From NCBI GenBank assembly GCA_019241495.1, contig JAFAWZ010000286.1, positions 1 through 21,065 on the forward strand: a stretch of 21,065 nucleotides of DNA, given 5' to 3'. The position numbers and the translations under genes are program-made. The notes under the pieces are model-generated. The model had not been told where the DNA came from. It did not search any database and saw only the letters and a list, made by a program, of their open reading frames with translations. Positions 6,052 to 13,592 of this stretch are shown here, piece by piece. This DNA comes from Acidimicrobiales bacterium. Its GTDB lineage: Bacteria > Actinomycetota > Acidimicrobiia > Acidimicrobiales > Palsa-688. The first letter of the stretch is position 1. Every line of letters starts with the position of its first letter.

Positions 6052-7602
6052 ATGCGCCGCCGGCTGACCGTCGCCATGATCTTGATGGTCCTCGTCACCC
6101 TCGTTCTCTCGGGCCTTGTGAGCCTCGCGGTGGCCGTGCACAACGCCCAGGTACAGACCCGCAAGGAACTGGTCCGGGAAGGCCAAGGGCTGGCCCTGAG
6201 CGTGCAACAAGAGGCCAACGCCGGAGCGGACCCGGCTCGGTCCCTGCACACCCTCCTCACCGCCCTTCAGTCGCCACTTCGACTCGGCGGGTCGGCGGTC
6301 CTGGCCGTGCGGCCCGACGGGGCGCTGTTCGACCCATCGGCCAAACGGCCTCTCGCCGCCCCGCCGACCCTCCCCGGGCGCCTCAGTCCGTCCGACATCG
6401 ACGTGGCCGCCCTGGTGAAGCTGCAGACCGTCTCAGGCACCAAGGGCACTGTGGTGTTCGCCGCCGTCCCCTACCAGGCCCAGCTGCAGGTCGGCGACGT
6501 GAGCCGGTCGCTTGTTCAGGTCGTCGTACTCACGCGCCAACCCCCCAGTGCTCTGGCGAGCGCGGGACCGTGGTTCCTGCTCTCGGCGCTCATCATCCTC
6601 GCCGTGGCGGCCATCGTCGCCCACCGCCTCGGGCGCCGGTTCGTGCGCCCCATCCAGGCCGCCCAGGCGGTAACGAGCCGGATCGCGGCAGGCGACCTCG
6701 ACGCCCGGGTGCCGGACCCGCCCGGCGCCGATCCAGAGCTGGCCGCGCTCGCCGACTCGATCAACTCGATGGCCTCTCACCTGGCCCAGGCCAAGGACGC
6801 GGAGCGGCACTTCCTGCAGTCGGTCACCCATGACCTGCGGACCCCGCTCACGTCCATCCGGGGCTTCGCCGAGGCCATCGAGGACGGTGCCACCGCCGAC
6901 GCCGTCGCCGCGGCGGGGGTGATCGCTTCTGAAGCTCGCCGCTTGGAGCGCCTGGTGGGCGACCTGCTGAGCCTGGCCGCCCTCGAAGCCCGCCGCTTCA
7001 CCCTCCAACCCCAGCTGGTGGAGCTCGGCGAAGCAGGCGCCCGCACCGCGGACGGCTTCGTCCCCGCCGCCTCGGATCTGGGGCTGGTCGTCACTGTGTT
7101 GCGGGAGGAGCCGTGCTGGGTCTGGGCCGATCCTGACCGGTTGGCCCAGGTGGCGGCCAACCTGATCGAGAACGCGCTGCGCTACGCGGCGCACGAGGTG
7201 CAGGTGACCGCGACCCTCCAGGGCGGCCAGCCCGAGCTGTGGGTCAGCGACGACGGCCCCGGCATATCCGCCGGCGACTTGGCCCGGGTCTTCGAGCGGC
7301 TGTTCGTGTCCAGGCCCCGGCCCGATCGGCCGGTCGGCTCGGGCCTCGGCTTGACGATCGTGGCCGAGCTGGTGCGGGCCATGGGCGGAACGGTGAGGGC
7401 GGAGTCCCCCCTCACCCCGAACGGGGGAACGCGGATCGTCGTGTCGTTGCCTCAGAAGCGGTCGCAAAACTACTTCGAGGTGGGAGAAGGCCCTCCCGCG
7501 GGTTTTGCGGCAGCCTCTCAGACGAACCCGAGCGTCGGGAACCGCCCGCCGAGCACCGGGGTCGAGTCAGCACCCAACACCCGCTCGAGCACGGTGGCGT
7601 AG
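6052..7602 (+). CDS. Membrane sensor histidine kinase
   Basis: A 516-residue kinase, partner of the upstream regulator. Two transmembrane helices (~8-30 and ~172-192) flank an extracytoplasmic sensor domain of about 140 residues with no family I recognise. A HAMP linker follows (~193-250; IAAGDLDARV). The HisKA domain carries the phospho-acceptor His260 in SVTHDLRTPLTSIRGF, and the ATPase domain shows NLIENALRYA (N374), VSDDGPGIS and GSGLGLTIV. The kinase fold ends at about residue 467 (RIVVSLP). The remaining ~49 residues are Ser/Pro/Gly-rich and mostly overlap the oppositely oriented DUF1501 gene by 85 bp, so this tail is probably an incidental read-through extension. The same frame open upstream of 6052 is a shadow of the regulator gene. 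Confidence 0.92.
   Translation: MRRRLTVAMILMVLVTLVLSGLVSLAVAVHNAQVQTRKELVREGQGLALSVQQEANAGADPARSLHTLLTALQSPLRLGGSAVLAVRPDGALFDPSAKRPLAAPPTLPGRLSPSDIDVAALVKLQTVSGTKGTVVFAAVPYQAQLQVGDVSRSLVQVVVLTRQPPSALASAGPWFLLSALIILAVAAIVAHRLGRRFVRPIQAAQAVTSRIAAGDLDARVPDPPGADPELAALADSINSMASHLAQAKDAERHFLQSVTHDLRTPLTSIRGFAEAIEDGATADAVAAAGVIASEARRLERLVGDLLSLAALEARRFTLQPQLVELGEAGARTADGFVPAASDLGLVVTVLREEPCWVWADPDRLAQVAANLIENALRYAAHEVQVTATLQGGQPELWVSDDGPGISAGDLARVFERLFVSRPRPDRPVGSGLGLTIVAELVRAMGGTVRAESPLTPNGGTRIVVSLPQKRSQNYFEVGEGPPAGFAAASQTNPSVGNRPPSTGVESAPNTRSSTVA
7463..7509. terminator. Nested inverted repeat, candidate bidirectional terminator
   Basis: CGCAAAAC (7463-7470) and GTTTTGCG (7502-7509) are exact reverse complements and enclose an inner hairpin GGGAG (7482-7486) / CTCCC (7493-7497). 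Each strand therefore shows a GC hairpin followed by a TTTT run. It lies just past the DUF1501 stop (minus strand) and inside the last codons of the kinase, so it could end transcription from both sides. Confidence 0.5.
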
Positions 7603-8708
7603 ACCGAGCGGAAGTCGATGTTGTATTTCAGATTGCCGTTGGCATCGAGGTCGGTCAGAGACGGCTCTTCACCGTAGAACCGGCCTCCGTGCACACCCTG
7701 ACCCACGACGAAAAGGGGGGCGGCAGTCCCGTGATCGGTGCCGCCACTGGCGTTCTCGGCCGGCCGGCGCCCGAATTCCGAATAGGTCATGAGCATCACC
7801 TGCCGACCCGCGGGATGCGCCGATACGGCCTGGAAGAAGTTGGCGATAGCCGAGTCCAGCTCCGAGAGGAGCCGCTCGTGAGTGGCCTTCTCGGTGGCGT
7901 GATTGTCGAAGCCCGTCAAGCTGACCTGGTACAGCTGGGTCGAGGCGCCGGCGTTGATGAGGGCGGCCACGATGGCCAGCTGCCCGGCCAGGTCCGTCCC
8001 CTGGGTCTGGCCCGAAACCGCAAGGCGGCCCAGCCCGACCTCGAGGTCGAGCAGGTCTTGGCCCGAAGTGGCCACGTCTTCGGCCAAGCCGACCCGGTCG
8101 GCGCCGCCCGCCCAAAGCGCCCGGAACGCGGATTGGAAAGAAGGACCGCCGGGGATGGTCACAGCCGTGGCAGTGACCGCGCTGGCCGACACCTTCTCGC
8201 CGCGAAGGGCCAACGGCAGGGTGGCGCCGATGGAGATGGCCCGCATCGGATCGTCACGGGCGGCGTCCAGCCACCGGCCGAGCCAGCCCGATCCGCTGCC
8301 GTCCCCCGGGTTGGCGGTCTGCCAGATGTCCATGGACGCGAAGTGGCTCAGGTTGGGGTTGGGGTACCCGACGCCCCTGACGATGGCGAGGCGGCCCTGC
8401 GTCCATAGGCCGTGCAGACCTTTGAGCATAGGGTTGAGCCCGAGGCCGTCGGATAGATCGAGGACCTGCCCGGGGCTGTAACCAAGGGTCGGCCGTCCCG
8501 CCCGGTAGGCGGAGTCCGCGTAGGGGACGACCGTGTTGAGACCGTCGTTTCCCCCGTAGAGGGTGACGAGCACGAGCGGCCCGCCGTGGCTGCTACCCGC
8601 GTGAGCGGCGCTCCCTCCCCCCGATTCGAGGTAACGGTCCAACCCGAAACCGGCGGCCGCCGCCGCGCCCGCCCCCAGCAGGAACCGGCGCCGCGAGAGC
8701 CTCGTCAT
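7518..8708 (-). CDS. DUF1501 family protein, Tat-exported
   Basis: A 396-residue protein of the DUF1501 family, which is distantly related to the alkaline phosphatase/sulfatase fold and has no settled function. The N-terminus is a clear twin-arginine signal (SRRRFLLGAGAAAAAGFG, residues 5-22), so it should be exported folded. Family landmarks are LVTLYGGNDGLNTVVPY, the GFDNH segment, MTYSEFGRRPAENASG and GTDHGTAAPLFVVG. The ATG is placed in the ATGA overlap with the upstream DUF1800 stop, showing translational coupling. The longer open frame upstream of 8708 is a shadow of DUF1800. Co-occurrence of DUF1800 and DUF1501 is widespread; the pair probably acts together in the cell envelope, but the substrate is unknown. 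Confidence 0.9.
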   Translation of the reverse strand: MTRLSRRRFLLGAGAAAAAGFGLDRYLESGGGSAAHAGSSHGGPLVLVTLYGGNDGLNTVVPYADSAYRAGRPTLGYSPGQVLDLSDGLGLNPMLKGLHGLWTQGRLAIVRGVGYPNPNLSHFASMDIWQTANPGDGSGSGWLGRWLDAARDDPMRAISIGATLPLALRGEKVSASAVTATAVTIPGGPSFQSAFRALWAGGADRVGLAEDVATSGQDLLDLEVGLGRLAVSGQTQGTDLAGQLAIVAALINAGASTQLYQVSLTGFDNHATEKATHERLLSELDSAIANFFQAVSAHPAGRQVMLMTYSEFGRRPAENASGGTDHGTAAPLFVVGQGVHGGRFYGEEPSLTDLDANGNLKYNIDFRSVYATVLERVLGADSTPVLGGRFPTLGFV

Positions 8709-10009
8709 GCGAGCACGAACTCGGGGGAGGCCAGGGCGAGCGCGGTGAGCTGAGCTGGCTCGGCCTCGACCTGGTGAAGTGCCGCGGTCGTGGTGGGCCC
8801 GAACCCGTCGAGGCCGAGCAGCTGGGCGACCGCCCCGATCCGGCCGCTCGGCGATACCGATTCCACCGGGCCGAGATCGGCGTGCCCGGCCAGGAGCAGG
8901 GCGATCTCGGCCCGCAGCTGCGCCGTGGCGCTGTCGAGCCAGTAATCGTTCTGACCCCATCCGCCCACGTTGGGTGGGTTGAAGAGCGTCTGCCCCAGAG
9001 CGGTGGCGAGCTGGGGCAACGCACGTCCCGACGTGACCGTGGCGGTCAGGCCGAGGGCTCGGGCCGCACCGGCCAGATATTCGACCGGCTGCTTGACCAG
9101 TCCGGTCCGGGTGGTGCCGCTCCGGAAGGCCGGGTGGAGGAACAGAGCCCGCAGCACGGCGGCGATGTCCAGCCCGGCGCCGTAGGCGGGCAACAGGTCG
9201 TCGACGATGCGGTTGGACCACAGGATGGGATAGGCGAAGTGGCTCCACAGCTTGGCCACGATGAAGCGCGCCGACTCGGGCCGGGTGACCGCGATGTGCA
9301 CCACGTCTTCGCCGTTCCAATCGCCGCTCTGGCCCAGGTAGGTCTTGGTGCCGTAGTCGTGCTGGGCCGCCCGGAACAGGTACTCGTACTGGAGACGGTT
9401 GTAGGTCCAGCCGGTGAACGCCCGGGCGGCTGCGGTCACGTCGGCCTGGGTGTAGTTGCCGATGCCGAGGGTGAACAGCTCCATCAGCTCCCGGGCGAAG
9501 TTCTCGTTCGGGTGCTGAGCCTTGTCAGTGATGGTGTCGAGCCAAACCATCATGGCCCCGTCCTTGGCCACCCCTTGAACAAGAACCTCGAACCCGCTTG
9601 CGCCGGACGTGCGGAACAGCTGGTTCTGCAGGTACATGAGCCGGACGTCACGCACCTTCGCCGCCCCGGTCGCGAAGTGGCCATGCCAGAACAAGGTGAG
9701 CCGTTCCCGCAAAGGCGTCGAGGTCGCGATCATGCGGTCCATCCACCACGTCTGGAGAGCGGCCAGCTCTTCGGCCTCGGCCCGCTGGGCCTGCATACGC
9801 GCCGCTGCGTCGGTCGGCGCGGTGTAAGGGGGGAACGCCGGGAGCGGGACGTGGTCCCCGGCCGGATCGGCTGCGGATCCCAAGCCGCCAACCAGCTGCT
9901 CGACCGCCGCTTCGTAGCCACCGGCTTCCAGCTGGTCGAGCTCGGCCGCCCGCAACCCGAATCCAGCCCTGCGGTACAGGAGCGCCAGGTCGCTCCGGTC
10001 GTCGCCCAT
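8705..10009 (-). CDS. DUF1800 family protein
   Basis: A 434-residue DUF1800 protein of unknown function. Conserved family segments are present: LLYRRAGFG (10-18), RERLTLFWHGHFATG (~101-115), HPNENFARELMELFTLG (166-182), ARAFTGW and LFNPPNVGGWGQNDYW. I see no signal peptide, so if it acts outside the cell it may leave with its Tat-dependent partner. I chose ATG 10009 because MGDDRSDLALLYRRAGFG matches the usual start of the family. The frame continues 37 codons further but would run into the divergent zinc-ribbon gene. The ribosome site is poor. It is the first gene of a two-gene operon with DUF1501. Confidence 0.9.
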   Translation of the reverse strand: MGDDRSDLALLYRRAGFGLRAAELDQLEAGGYEAAVEQLVGGLGSAADPAGDHVPLPAFPPYTAPTDAAARMQAQRAEAEELAALQTWWMDRMIATSTPLRERLTLFWHGHFATGAAKVRDVRLMYLQNQLFRTSGASGFEVLVQGVAKDGAMMVWLDTITDKAQHPNENFARELMELFTLGIGNYTQADVTAAARAFTGWTYNRLQYEYLFRAAQHDYGTKTYLGQSGDWNGEDVVHIAVTRPESARFIVAKLWSHFAYPILWSNRIVDDLLPAYGAGLDIAAVLRALFLHPAFRSGTTRTGLVKQPVEYLAGAARALGLTATVTSGRALPQLATALGQTLFNPPNVGGWGQNDYWLDSATAQLRAEIALLLAGHADLGPVESVSPSGRIGAVAQLLGLDGFGPTTTAALHQVEAEPAQLTALALASPEFVLA

Positions 10010-10088
10010 GGACCCACTGTGCCTGCTCGATGTGAGGAGAGTGTTATGGACTGCTTCAGTCGAGCGCTGGACACGCCGATCTACCGGC

Positions 10089-10598
10089 ATGACCCCACTT
10101 TGCCCACAGTGCCACGTCACTTTGGGCCGGGCTCCAGGCCCGGGGGTCAGCTGGGCGTGCCCTCAGTGTGGCGGGCACGTCTACGGCCTGGCGCCATTCG
10201 AGAAGATGATGCCCGAAGGCGAAGGAGCTCGCATGTGGGTCGCGTCGAACGAAGGGACCGACGCGGCCCCCTGCGCCTTCTGCGCCCGGCCCACGAAAGC
10301 GGCGCCCGAAGGGGTCTGCTTCTGCCACCGTTGCCAGGAAGTTTGGGTCCCGCCCGGCTTCGTCGTGCCGAACCCGCCCCCCGCCGTGTCGGGCCTGCTC
10401 CCGGCTCCGGCCGCGACCCGCTGCGGCAACTGCGGGGCACCCATCGAGCCAGATGAGATGGGCCGCTGCAGATACTGCCGGGCCCAGGTCGCCGCTCCCC
10501 AACCCATCGTCGTCGAGATCGACTCCGGAGCCCGCTCAGGTTCGGGCGATCGGCTGCTCGACGGCCTGGTCGGGCTGTTGACCGATCCCCTCCGCTAG
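10089..10598 (+). CDS. Protein with three zinc ribbons
   Basis: A 169-residue protein I do not recognise as a named family. It carries three Cys4-type zinc-ribbon units: C5/C8 with C24/C27 (CPQC...CPQCGG), C62/C65 with C79/C82 (CAFC...CHRC), and C112/C115 with C127/C130 (CGNCG...CRYC). These are joined by linkers, including a Pro-rich stretch (~89-108), and followed by a C-terminal amphipathic segment DRLLDGLVGLLTDPLR. Such multi-ribbon proteins often mediate protein or nucleic-acid contacts. No Shine-Dalgarno precedes ATG 10089. A good one, AGGAGAG (10035-10041), instead precedes an ATG at 10046 in another frame, so the true start is uncertain. tadA follows after 25 bp. Confidence 0.7.
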   Translation: MTPLCPQCHVTLGRAPGPGVSWACPQCGGHVYGLAPFEKMMPEGEGARMWVASNEGTDAAPCAFCARPTKAAPEGVCFCHRCQEVWVPPGFVVPNPPPAVSGLLPAPAATRCGNCGAPIEPDEMGRCRYCRAQVAAPQPIVVEIDSGARSGSGDRLLDGLVGLLTDPLR

Positions 10599-10606
10599 CC
10601 GATCCC

Positions 10607-10614
10607 GATAATCT
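10607..10614 (+). promoter_or_regulatory. Candidate -10 box for tadA (near-leaderless)
   Basis: The overlapping hexamers GATAAT (10607-10612) and TAATCT (10609-10614) resemble a -10 box and end 9-11 bases before the GTG at 10624. No Shine-Dalgarno lies in between. TTGACC at 10578-10583 resembles a -35 but is too far away (23 bp or more). Confidence 0.3.
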
Positions 10615-10623
10615 CCGGCCATT

Positions 10624-11109
10624 GTGACCACGGCCGAGATCCCCTGCCTCGACGACGACGCGGCCATGGGCCTGGCTCTCGATGAAGCGCGCGCCGCGTC
10701 GGCCTCGGGCGAGGTGCCGGTGGGCGCGGTGGTCGTAGTCGGCGGGGAGGTCGTGGCAGCCGCCGGGAACCAACGGGAGGCCGGGCCGGATCCGACCGCC
10801 CACGCCGAGATCCTGGCCCTCCGCCAGGCGGCGGTAGCGCTCGGCACCTGGCGACTGACCGCTGCCACTCTCTACGTCACTCTGGAACCATGCCCGATGT
10901 GTGCTGGAGCGCTCGTCGCGGCCCGCGTCGGGCGGTTGGTCTTCGGCGCTCCCGACCCCAAAGCCGGCTCCTGCGGAACGCTCTACAACCTCTGCGCCGA
11001 TCCCCGGCTCAACCACGAGCTGGCCGTCAAGGGCGGGGTGCGGGCCGTCGAGTGCGCCGAGATCCTCTCCAACTGGTTCGCCGCCCGGCGAGCCGGGCCC
11101 AATCCCTGA
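10624..11109 (+). CDS. tadA: tRNA-specific adenosine deaminase
   Basis: A 161-residue cytoplasmic enzyme that converts adenosine to inosine at the wobble position 34 of tRNA-Arg(ACG), which is needed to read CGN codons. The cytidine/deoxycytidylate deaminase-fold zinc site is complete: HAE (H60, catalytic E62) and EPCPMC (C90, C93). Typical TadA segments GEVPVGAVVV, LYVTLEPCPMCAGALV and the RVGRLVFGAPDPKAG substrate loop are present. GTG 10624 is the only sensible start and has no Shine-Dalgarno. It is probably transcribed with, or just downstream of, the zinc-ribbon gene. Two strong hairpins follow its stop. Confidence 0.93.
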   Translation: MTTAEIPCLDDDAAMGLALDEARAASASGEVPVGAVVVVGGEVVAAAGNQREAGPDPTAHAEILALRQAAVALGTWRLTAATLYVTLEPCPMCAGALVAARVGRLVFGAPDPKAGSCGTLYNLCADPRLNHELAVKGGVRAVECAEILSNWFAARRAGPNP

Positions 11110-11124
11110 GCAAACGGGTCAATA

Positions 11125-11164
11125 GTGGTCACTTCACCCACATATATGCGGGGGAAGTGACCAC
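11125..11164. repeat. 11-bp perfect inverted repeat with AT-rich loop
   Basis: GTGGTCACTTC (11125-11135) is the exact reverse complement of GAAGTGACCAC (11154-11164). After an A-G mismatch, CCC/GGG pairs extend the stem around a loop containing CATATATG. It begins 15 bp after the tadA stop. There is no T-run on either side, so a classical terminator is not evident. A small mobile-element remnant or a protein-binding site are alternatives. Confidence 0.55.
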
Positions 11165-11191
11165 AAATGGGATCGATGAGAGCGCGATCAG

Positions 11192-11221
11192 CCGGGCCGG
11201 GCCCGACCGGGCCCGGCCCGG
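11192..11221. terminator. Very stable GC hairpin between convergent genes
   Basis: A 13-bp perfect stem, CCGGGCCGGGCCC (11192-11204) with GGGCCCGGCCCGG (11209-11221), has a 4-base loop GACC and lies between the stops of tadA and the FmdB-type gene. No U-tract is present, as in many actinobacterial terminators. By position it could serve both strands. Confidence 0.6.
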
Positions 11222-11246
11222 AAGTACACCTCGACCAGCTGGCCGA

Positions 11247-11459
11247 CTAGGAAGCGCAGGCGCAGCCGGACCCGCAGCCGCCACCCGCCGGCGCGGTGGA
11301 AGGTGACGTGCTCGTGCCTACCGAGGCAAAGACGGAGAGCAGCCGGGTCGTGTCGGGGTGGCCGGCCGGGCAATCGATCCCCGAGGATGCCTCGCTCATC
11401 GGCCGGCGGGCCTCGAAACGGGTCTCGCAGGTACGGCAGAGGTACTCATACACCGGCAT
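11247..11459 (-). CDS. FmdB-family zinc-ribbon protein, small
   Basis: A 70-residue protein opening with MPVYEYLCRTCETRFEARRPM, the FmdB/CxxC_CXXC_SSSS regulatory-domain signature (C8, C11). The second metal pair is atypical: C30 is followed by PAGH, so the expected CPxC appears as C30 with H34. The tail GGCGSGCACAS is the usual Gly/Cys-rich FmdB ending. ATG 11459 matches the family start; the frame extends 10 codons further upstream, but the MPVYEY start is diagnostic. The function of these proteins is not settled; FmdB was proposed as a regulator of formamidase genes. The gene lies 26 bp after the PRiA4-like gene, probably in the same transcript. Confidence 0.85.
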   Translation of the reverse strand: MPVYEYLCRTCETRFEARRPMSEASSGIDCPAGHPDTTRLLSVFASVGTSTSPSTAPAGGGCGSGCACAS

Positions 11460-11485
11460 GACCCGAATCATATGGTCTCGGAGGC

Positions 11486-12064
11486 TCACACGTCGGGCCG
11501 CCGTAGCGGCTCGAGTCGACGGTTGATCTGGACCGGATCGAAGCGCTCCGGGTCGAAGCCGTCGCCGAGCCAGGCCATGACCTCGTCGTGCTCAACGTCG
11601 GTGGGCTCGGCCAGAGCATCGAGCAGATGCTCGTAACCCTGCGGTCCACCGGAATCCTCGGGCGGGGCGGCTCGGGCGCCGTCGAGGACGGCGACGGGGG
11701 GGACGGTCGCGTCGTAGGCCTCGACGGCGATCACCTCCACCAGGTGCTCCCACCCGTCTCCCAGGTCGTAGTCGTATTCGAGGACCGAATCGGCCGGTGC
11801 CACGTCGGCCAGGACGATTCCCGATTCGTCCTCCATCTGCTCGCCCCAGTCCTCCTCGTCGGGCGCCCCGAAGGACCGCTCGCCGACCCGCCACTCGTGA
11901 AGGTGGCGGTTCTCCCATCCCATGGCGACCTGGACCACGTCGTGCAGGGCACGCAGGGTGACGGCGCTCGGCACCCGTAGAAGCCGCCACACCGGAGGAG
12001 TCACATCCAAGAGAGTCACGCGCAGCACGTGGACGGTGAGCTCAGCCCGAGCCCCGTCGCTCAT
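11486..12064 (-). CDS. PRiA4_ORF3-like protein (IS1096 TnpR-like fold)
   Basis: A 192-residue protein of the plasmid pRiA4b ORF-3 family. Visible landmarks are the N-terminal LRVTLLDVTPPVWRLLRVP, TLRALHDVVQVAMGWENRHLHEW, the central YDYDLGDGWEHLVEV and the C-terminal DGARAAPPEDSGGPQGYEHLL. The family occurs on plasmids, next to some transposons and also as a chromosomal housekeeping-like gene; its role is unknown. The ATG overlaps the stop of the MFS gene (ATGA), so it is translated with the transporter. No transposase or terminal repeat is nearby, so I read it as a resident gene rather than an active mobile element. Confidence 0.88.
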   Translation of the reverse strand: MSDGARAELTVHVLRVTLLDVTPPVWRLLRVPSAVTLRALHDVVQVAMGWENRHLHEWRVGERSFGAPDEEDWGEQMEDESGIVLADVAPADSVLEYDYDLGDGWEHLVEVIAVEAYDATVPPVAVLDGARAAPPEDSGGPQGYEHLLDALAEPTDVEHDEVMAWLGDGFDPERFDPVQINRRLEPLRRPDV

Positions 12065-13542
12065 GAAGCGGCGCTGCCCAGCAGCCCGCGGGTTTCTCCG
12101 GCGTCCAGGAGCGGTGGGTTGGGTTCATCGATCCGGTTGGCGTGGCGCGGAAGGGCGACGGCGGCCAGAAGTCCCGACACGGCCGCCACGACCAGAAGGG
12201 CCACGTGCATGCGATCGAAGCCCCGCAGCGGAGGGGGAACCGAGTTGCCGATCAGACCGACCGCGATGGCGGTACCCAGGGCTCCACCGACGAAGCGAAT
12301 GGTGTTCAGCAAGGCGGCGATCTGGCCGAACTGGGTGGGGTTGACGTCGACCAGGGCCAGGCCCGTGAGCGGGCCCATGGTGCAGCCCCACCCGATTCCC
12401 GCGATGGAGAACGCGGGCAACAAGTCGCCGTAGCCGACCGAGGGCGACATCCGCACCAGGAGGTAGGTAATACCGGCGATCCACCCCACGACGCCGATCA
12501 GGACGATGGCTCGCGGGCCGACCCGGTCGACCAACCACCCGCTGGCCAGCGCGGCGACCGCCATGATCAGGGGAGCCGGCGTGAGCAGGACTCCGGTCTC
12601 GAGGGACGAGTAGCCGAGGCCCTGGGTGAGCAGCAACGGCCACGCCACCCACAATCCGACACCGACCGCGTTGGTGAGCAGGCACACCAGGCTGGCGCTC
12701 CATACCGACCGGTACCGAAGGAGCTGCAACTGCAGGAGCGGCACCGGGTGGCGCGTAGAGCGCCGGACGAACAGCGTCAGCATGGCGGCGGACAACGCCA
12801 ACCCGGTGATGACCGAATGCTTCAGCCAACCCCGCGGGCCGACGGTGATCGCGTAGGCAAGCGCGGCCACGCCCGCTGACGAGATCACCGCACCGAGAAT
12901 GTCGAGGCGGCCTCGGGTCGGTTCCAACGGCGTCTCCCGGAAGAACCGCCGGGCCATGAATGCCGCGCTCAGGCACATGAGGGCGGGCCAGACGTACACC
13001 GCCCGCCAAGTGGCCCACTGGACAAGAAGAGCCCCGATGATGGGCGACGTCGCCTGGCCCACCGACATGACGCCGGCCGACATGGAGGCCAGCCAGATGC
13101 GGCGGTGCTGGGGGAACTCGTTGAGCACCAGCGCCAGCGACGACGGCAGGATCATCGCCGCACCGATCGCCTGCACGATGCGGCTGGCGATGAACAGCTC
13201 ACCGTTCAGTGACGCCGCCGTAGCAATCGATCCGACCACGAAGATGGCCACTCCCCGGAAGTACATACGCCGGTGCCCGGCCCGATCCGCGACCCGCCCG
13301 AACAGCAGCAGCAGGGCCGCCTGAGCAATGGCGAAGCCGGTTATGCCCCATACCAGGGTGGTGCGGGGGGTCGAGAAGCTGGTCTCGATCTTGGGAAAGG
13401 CGATGTTCGTCGCGGTGCTCGTAAACGCCATGAGCAGCTGAGTGGTGGCCCCTAGAACGAGGATGATGGTCAGGCGGCGGCCGGCCGCCTCGTAGGTGGC
13501 CCTGTCGTCTGCGGGGGGGTCATCCGCCGCGCAGTCGCCCAC
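12061..13542 (-). CDS. MFS transporter, DHA2 (EmrB/QacA) type with 14 predicted helices
   Basis: A 493-residue inner-membrane drug/proton-antiporter-like protein. Fourteen hydrophobic helices can be counted. Motif A appears between helices 2 and 3 as GRVADRAGHRR, and motif C-like sequence in helix 5 (SVGQATSPIIGALLV) marks an exporter. A second motif A-like loop, GWLVDRVGPR, precedes helix 11. I chose GTG 13542 (MGDCAADDPPADD), 50 bp after the ACAD stop; the open frame upstream lies inside the ACAD gene and is not coding. A G-rich stretch about 13 bases upstream may serve as ribosome site. In this cluster it may export a product or toxic intermediate, or take up the substrate. Its stop overlaps the PRiA4-like start. 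Confidence 0.88.
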   Translation of the reverse strand: MGDCAADDPPADDRATYEAAGRRLTIILVLGATTQLLMAFTSTATNIAFPKIETSFSTPRTTLVWGITGFAIAQAALLLLFGRVADRAGHRRMYFRGVAIFVVGSIATAASLNGELFIASRIVQAIGAAMILPSSLALVLNEFPQHRRIWLASMSAGVMSVGQATSPIIGALLVQWATWRAVYVWPALMCLSAAFMARRFFRETPLEPTRGRLDILGAVISSAGVAALAYAITVGPRGWLKHSVITGLALSAAMLTLFVRRSTRHPVPLLQLQLLRYRSVWSASLVCLLTNAVGVGLWVAWPLLLTQGLGYSSLETGVLLTPAPLIMAVAALASGWLVDRVGPRAIVLIGVVGWIAGITYLLVRMSPSVGYGDLLPAFSIAGIGWGCTMGPLTGLALVDVNPTQFGQIAALLNTIRFVGGALGTAIAVGLIGNSVPPPLRGFDRMHVALLVVAAVSGLLAAVALPRHANRIDEPNPPLLDAGETRGLLGSAAS

Positions 13543-13592
13543 GGACGCACGGTACCACCCCCGCCCCGGTGCGGCGCCAGAGACGCGGGCGG

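Noticed and set aside
8774..10456. 560-codon plus-strand frame opposite DUF1800
   Set aside because: It has low-complexity composition and no motif; DUF1800 on the minus strand explains the DNA. Its part after 10046 competes with the zinc-ribbon frame, which has ordered Cys pairs.
11486..12064. Active IS1096-like mobile element
   Set aside because: Only the PRiA4_ORF3-like protein is present; no transposase, terminal inverted repeats or target duplication was seen around it.
12142..12879. 245-codon plus-strand frame opposite the MFS gene
   Set aside because: It has Gln/Arg/Gly-rich shadow composition and no motif; the minus strand encodes a clear 14-helix transporter.
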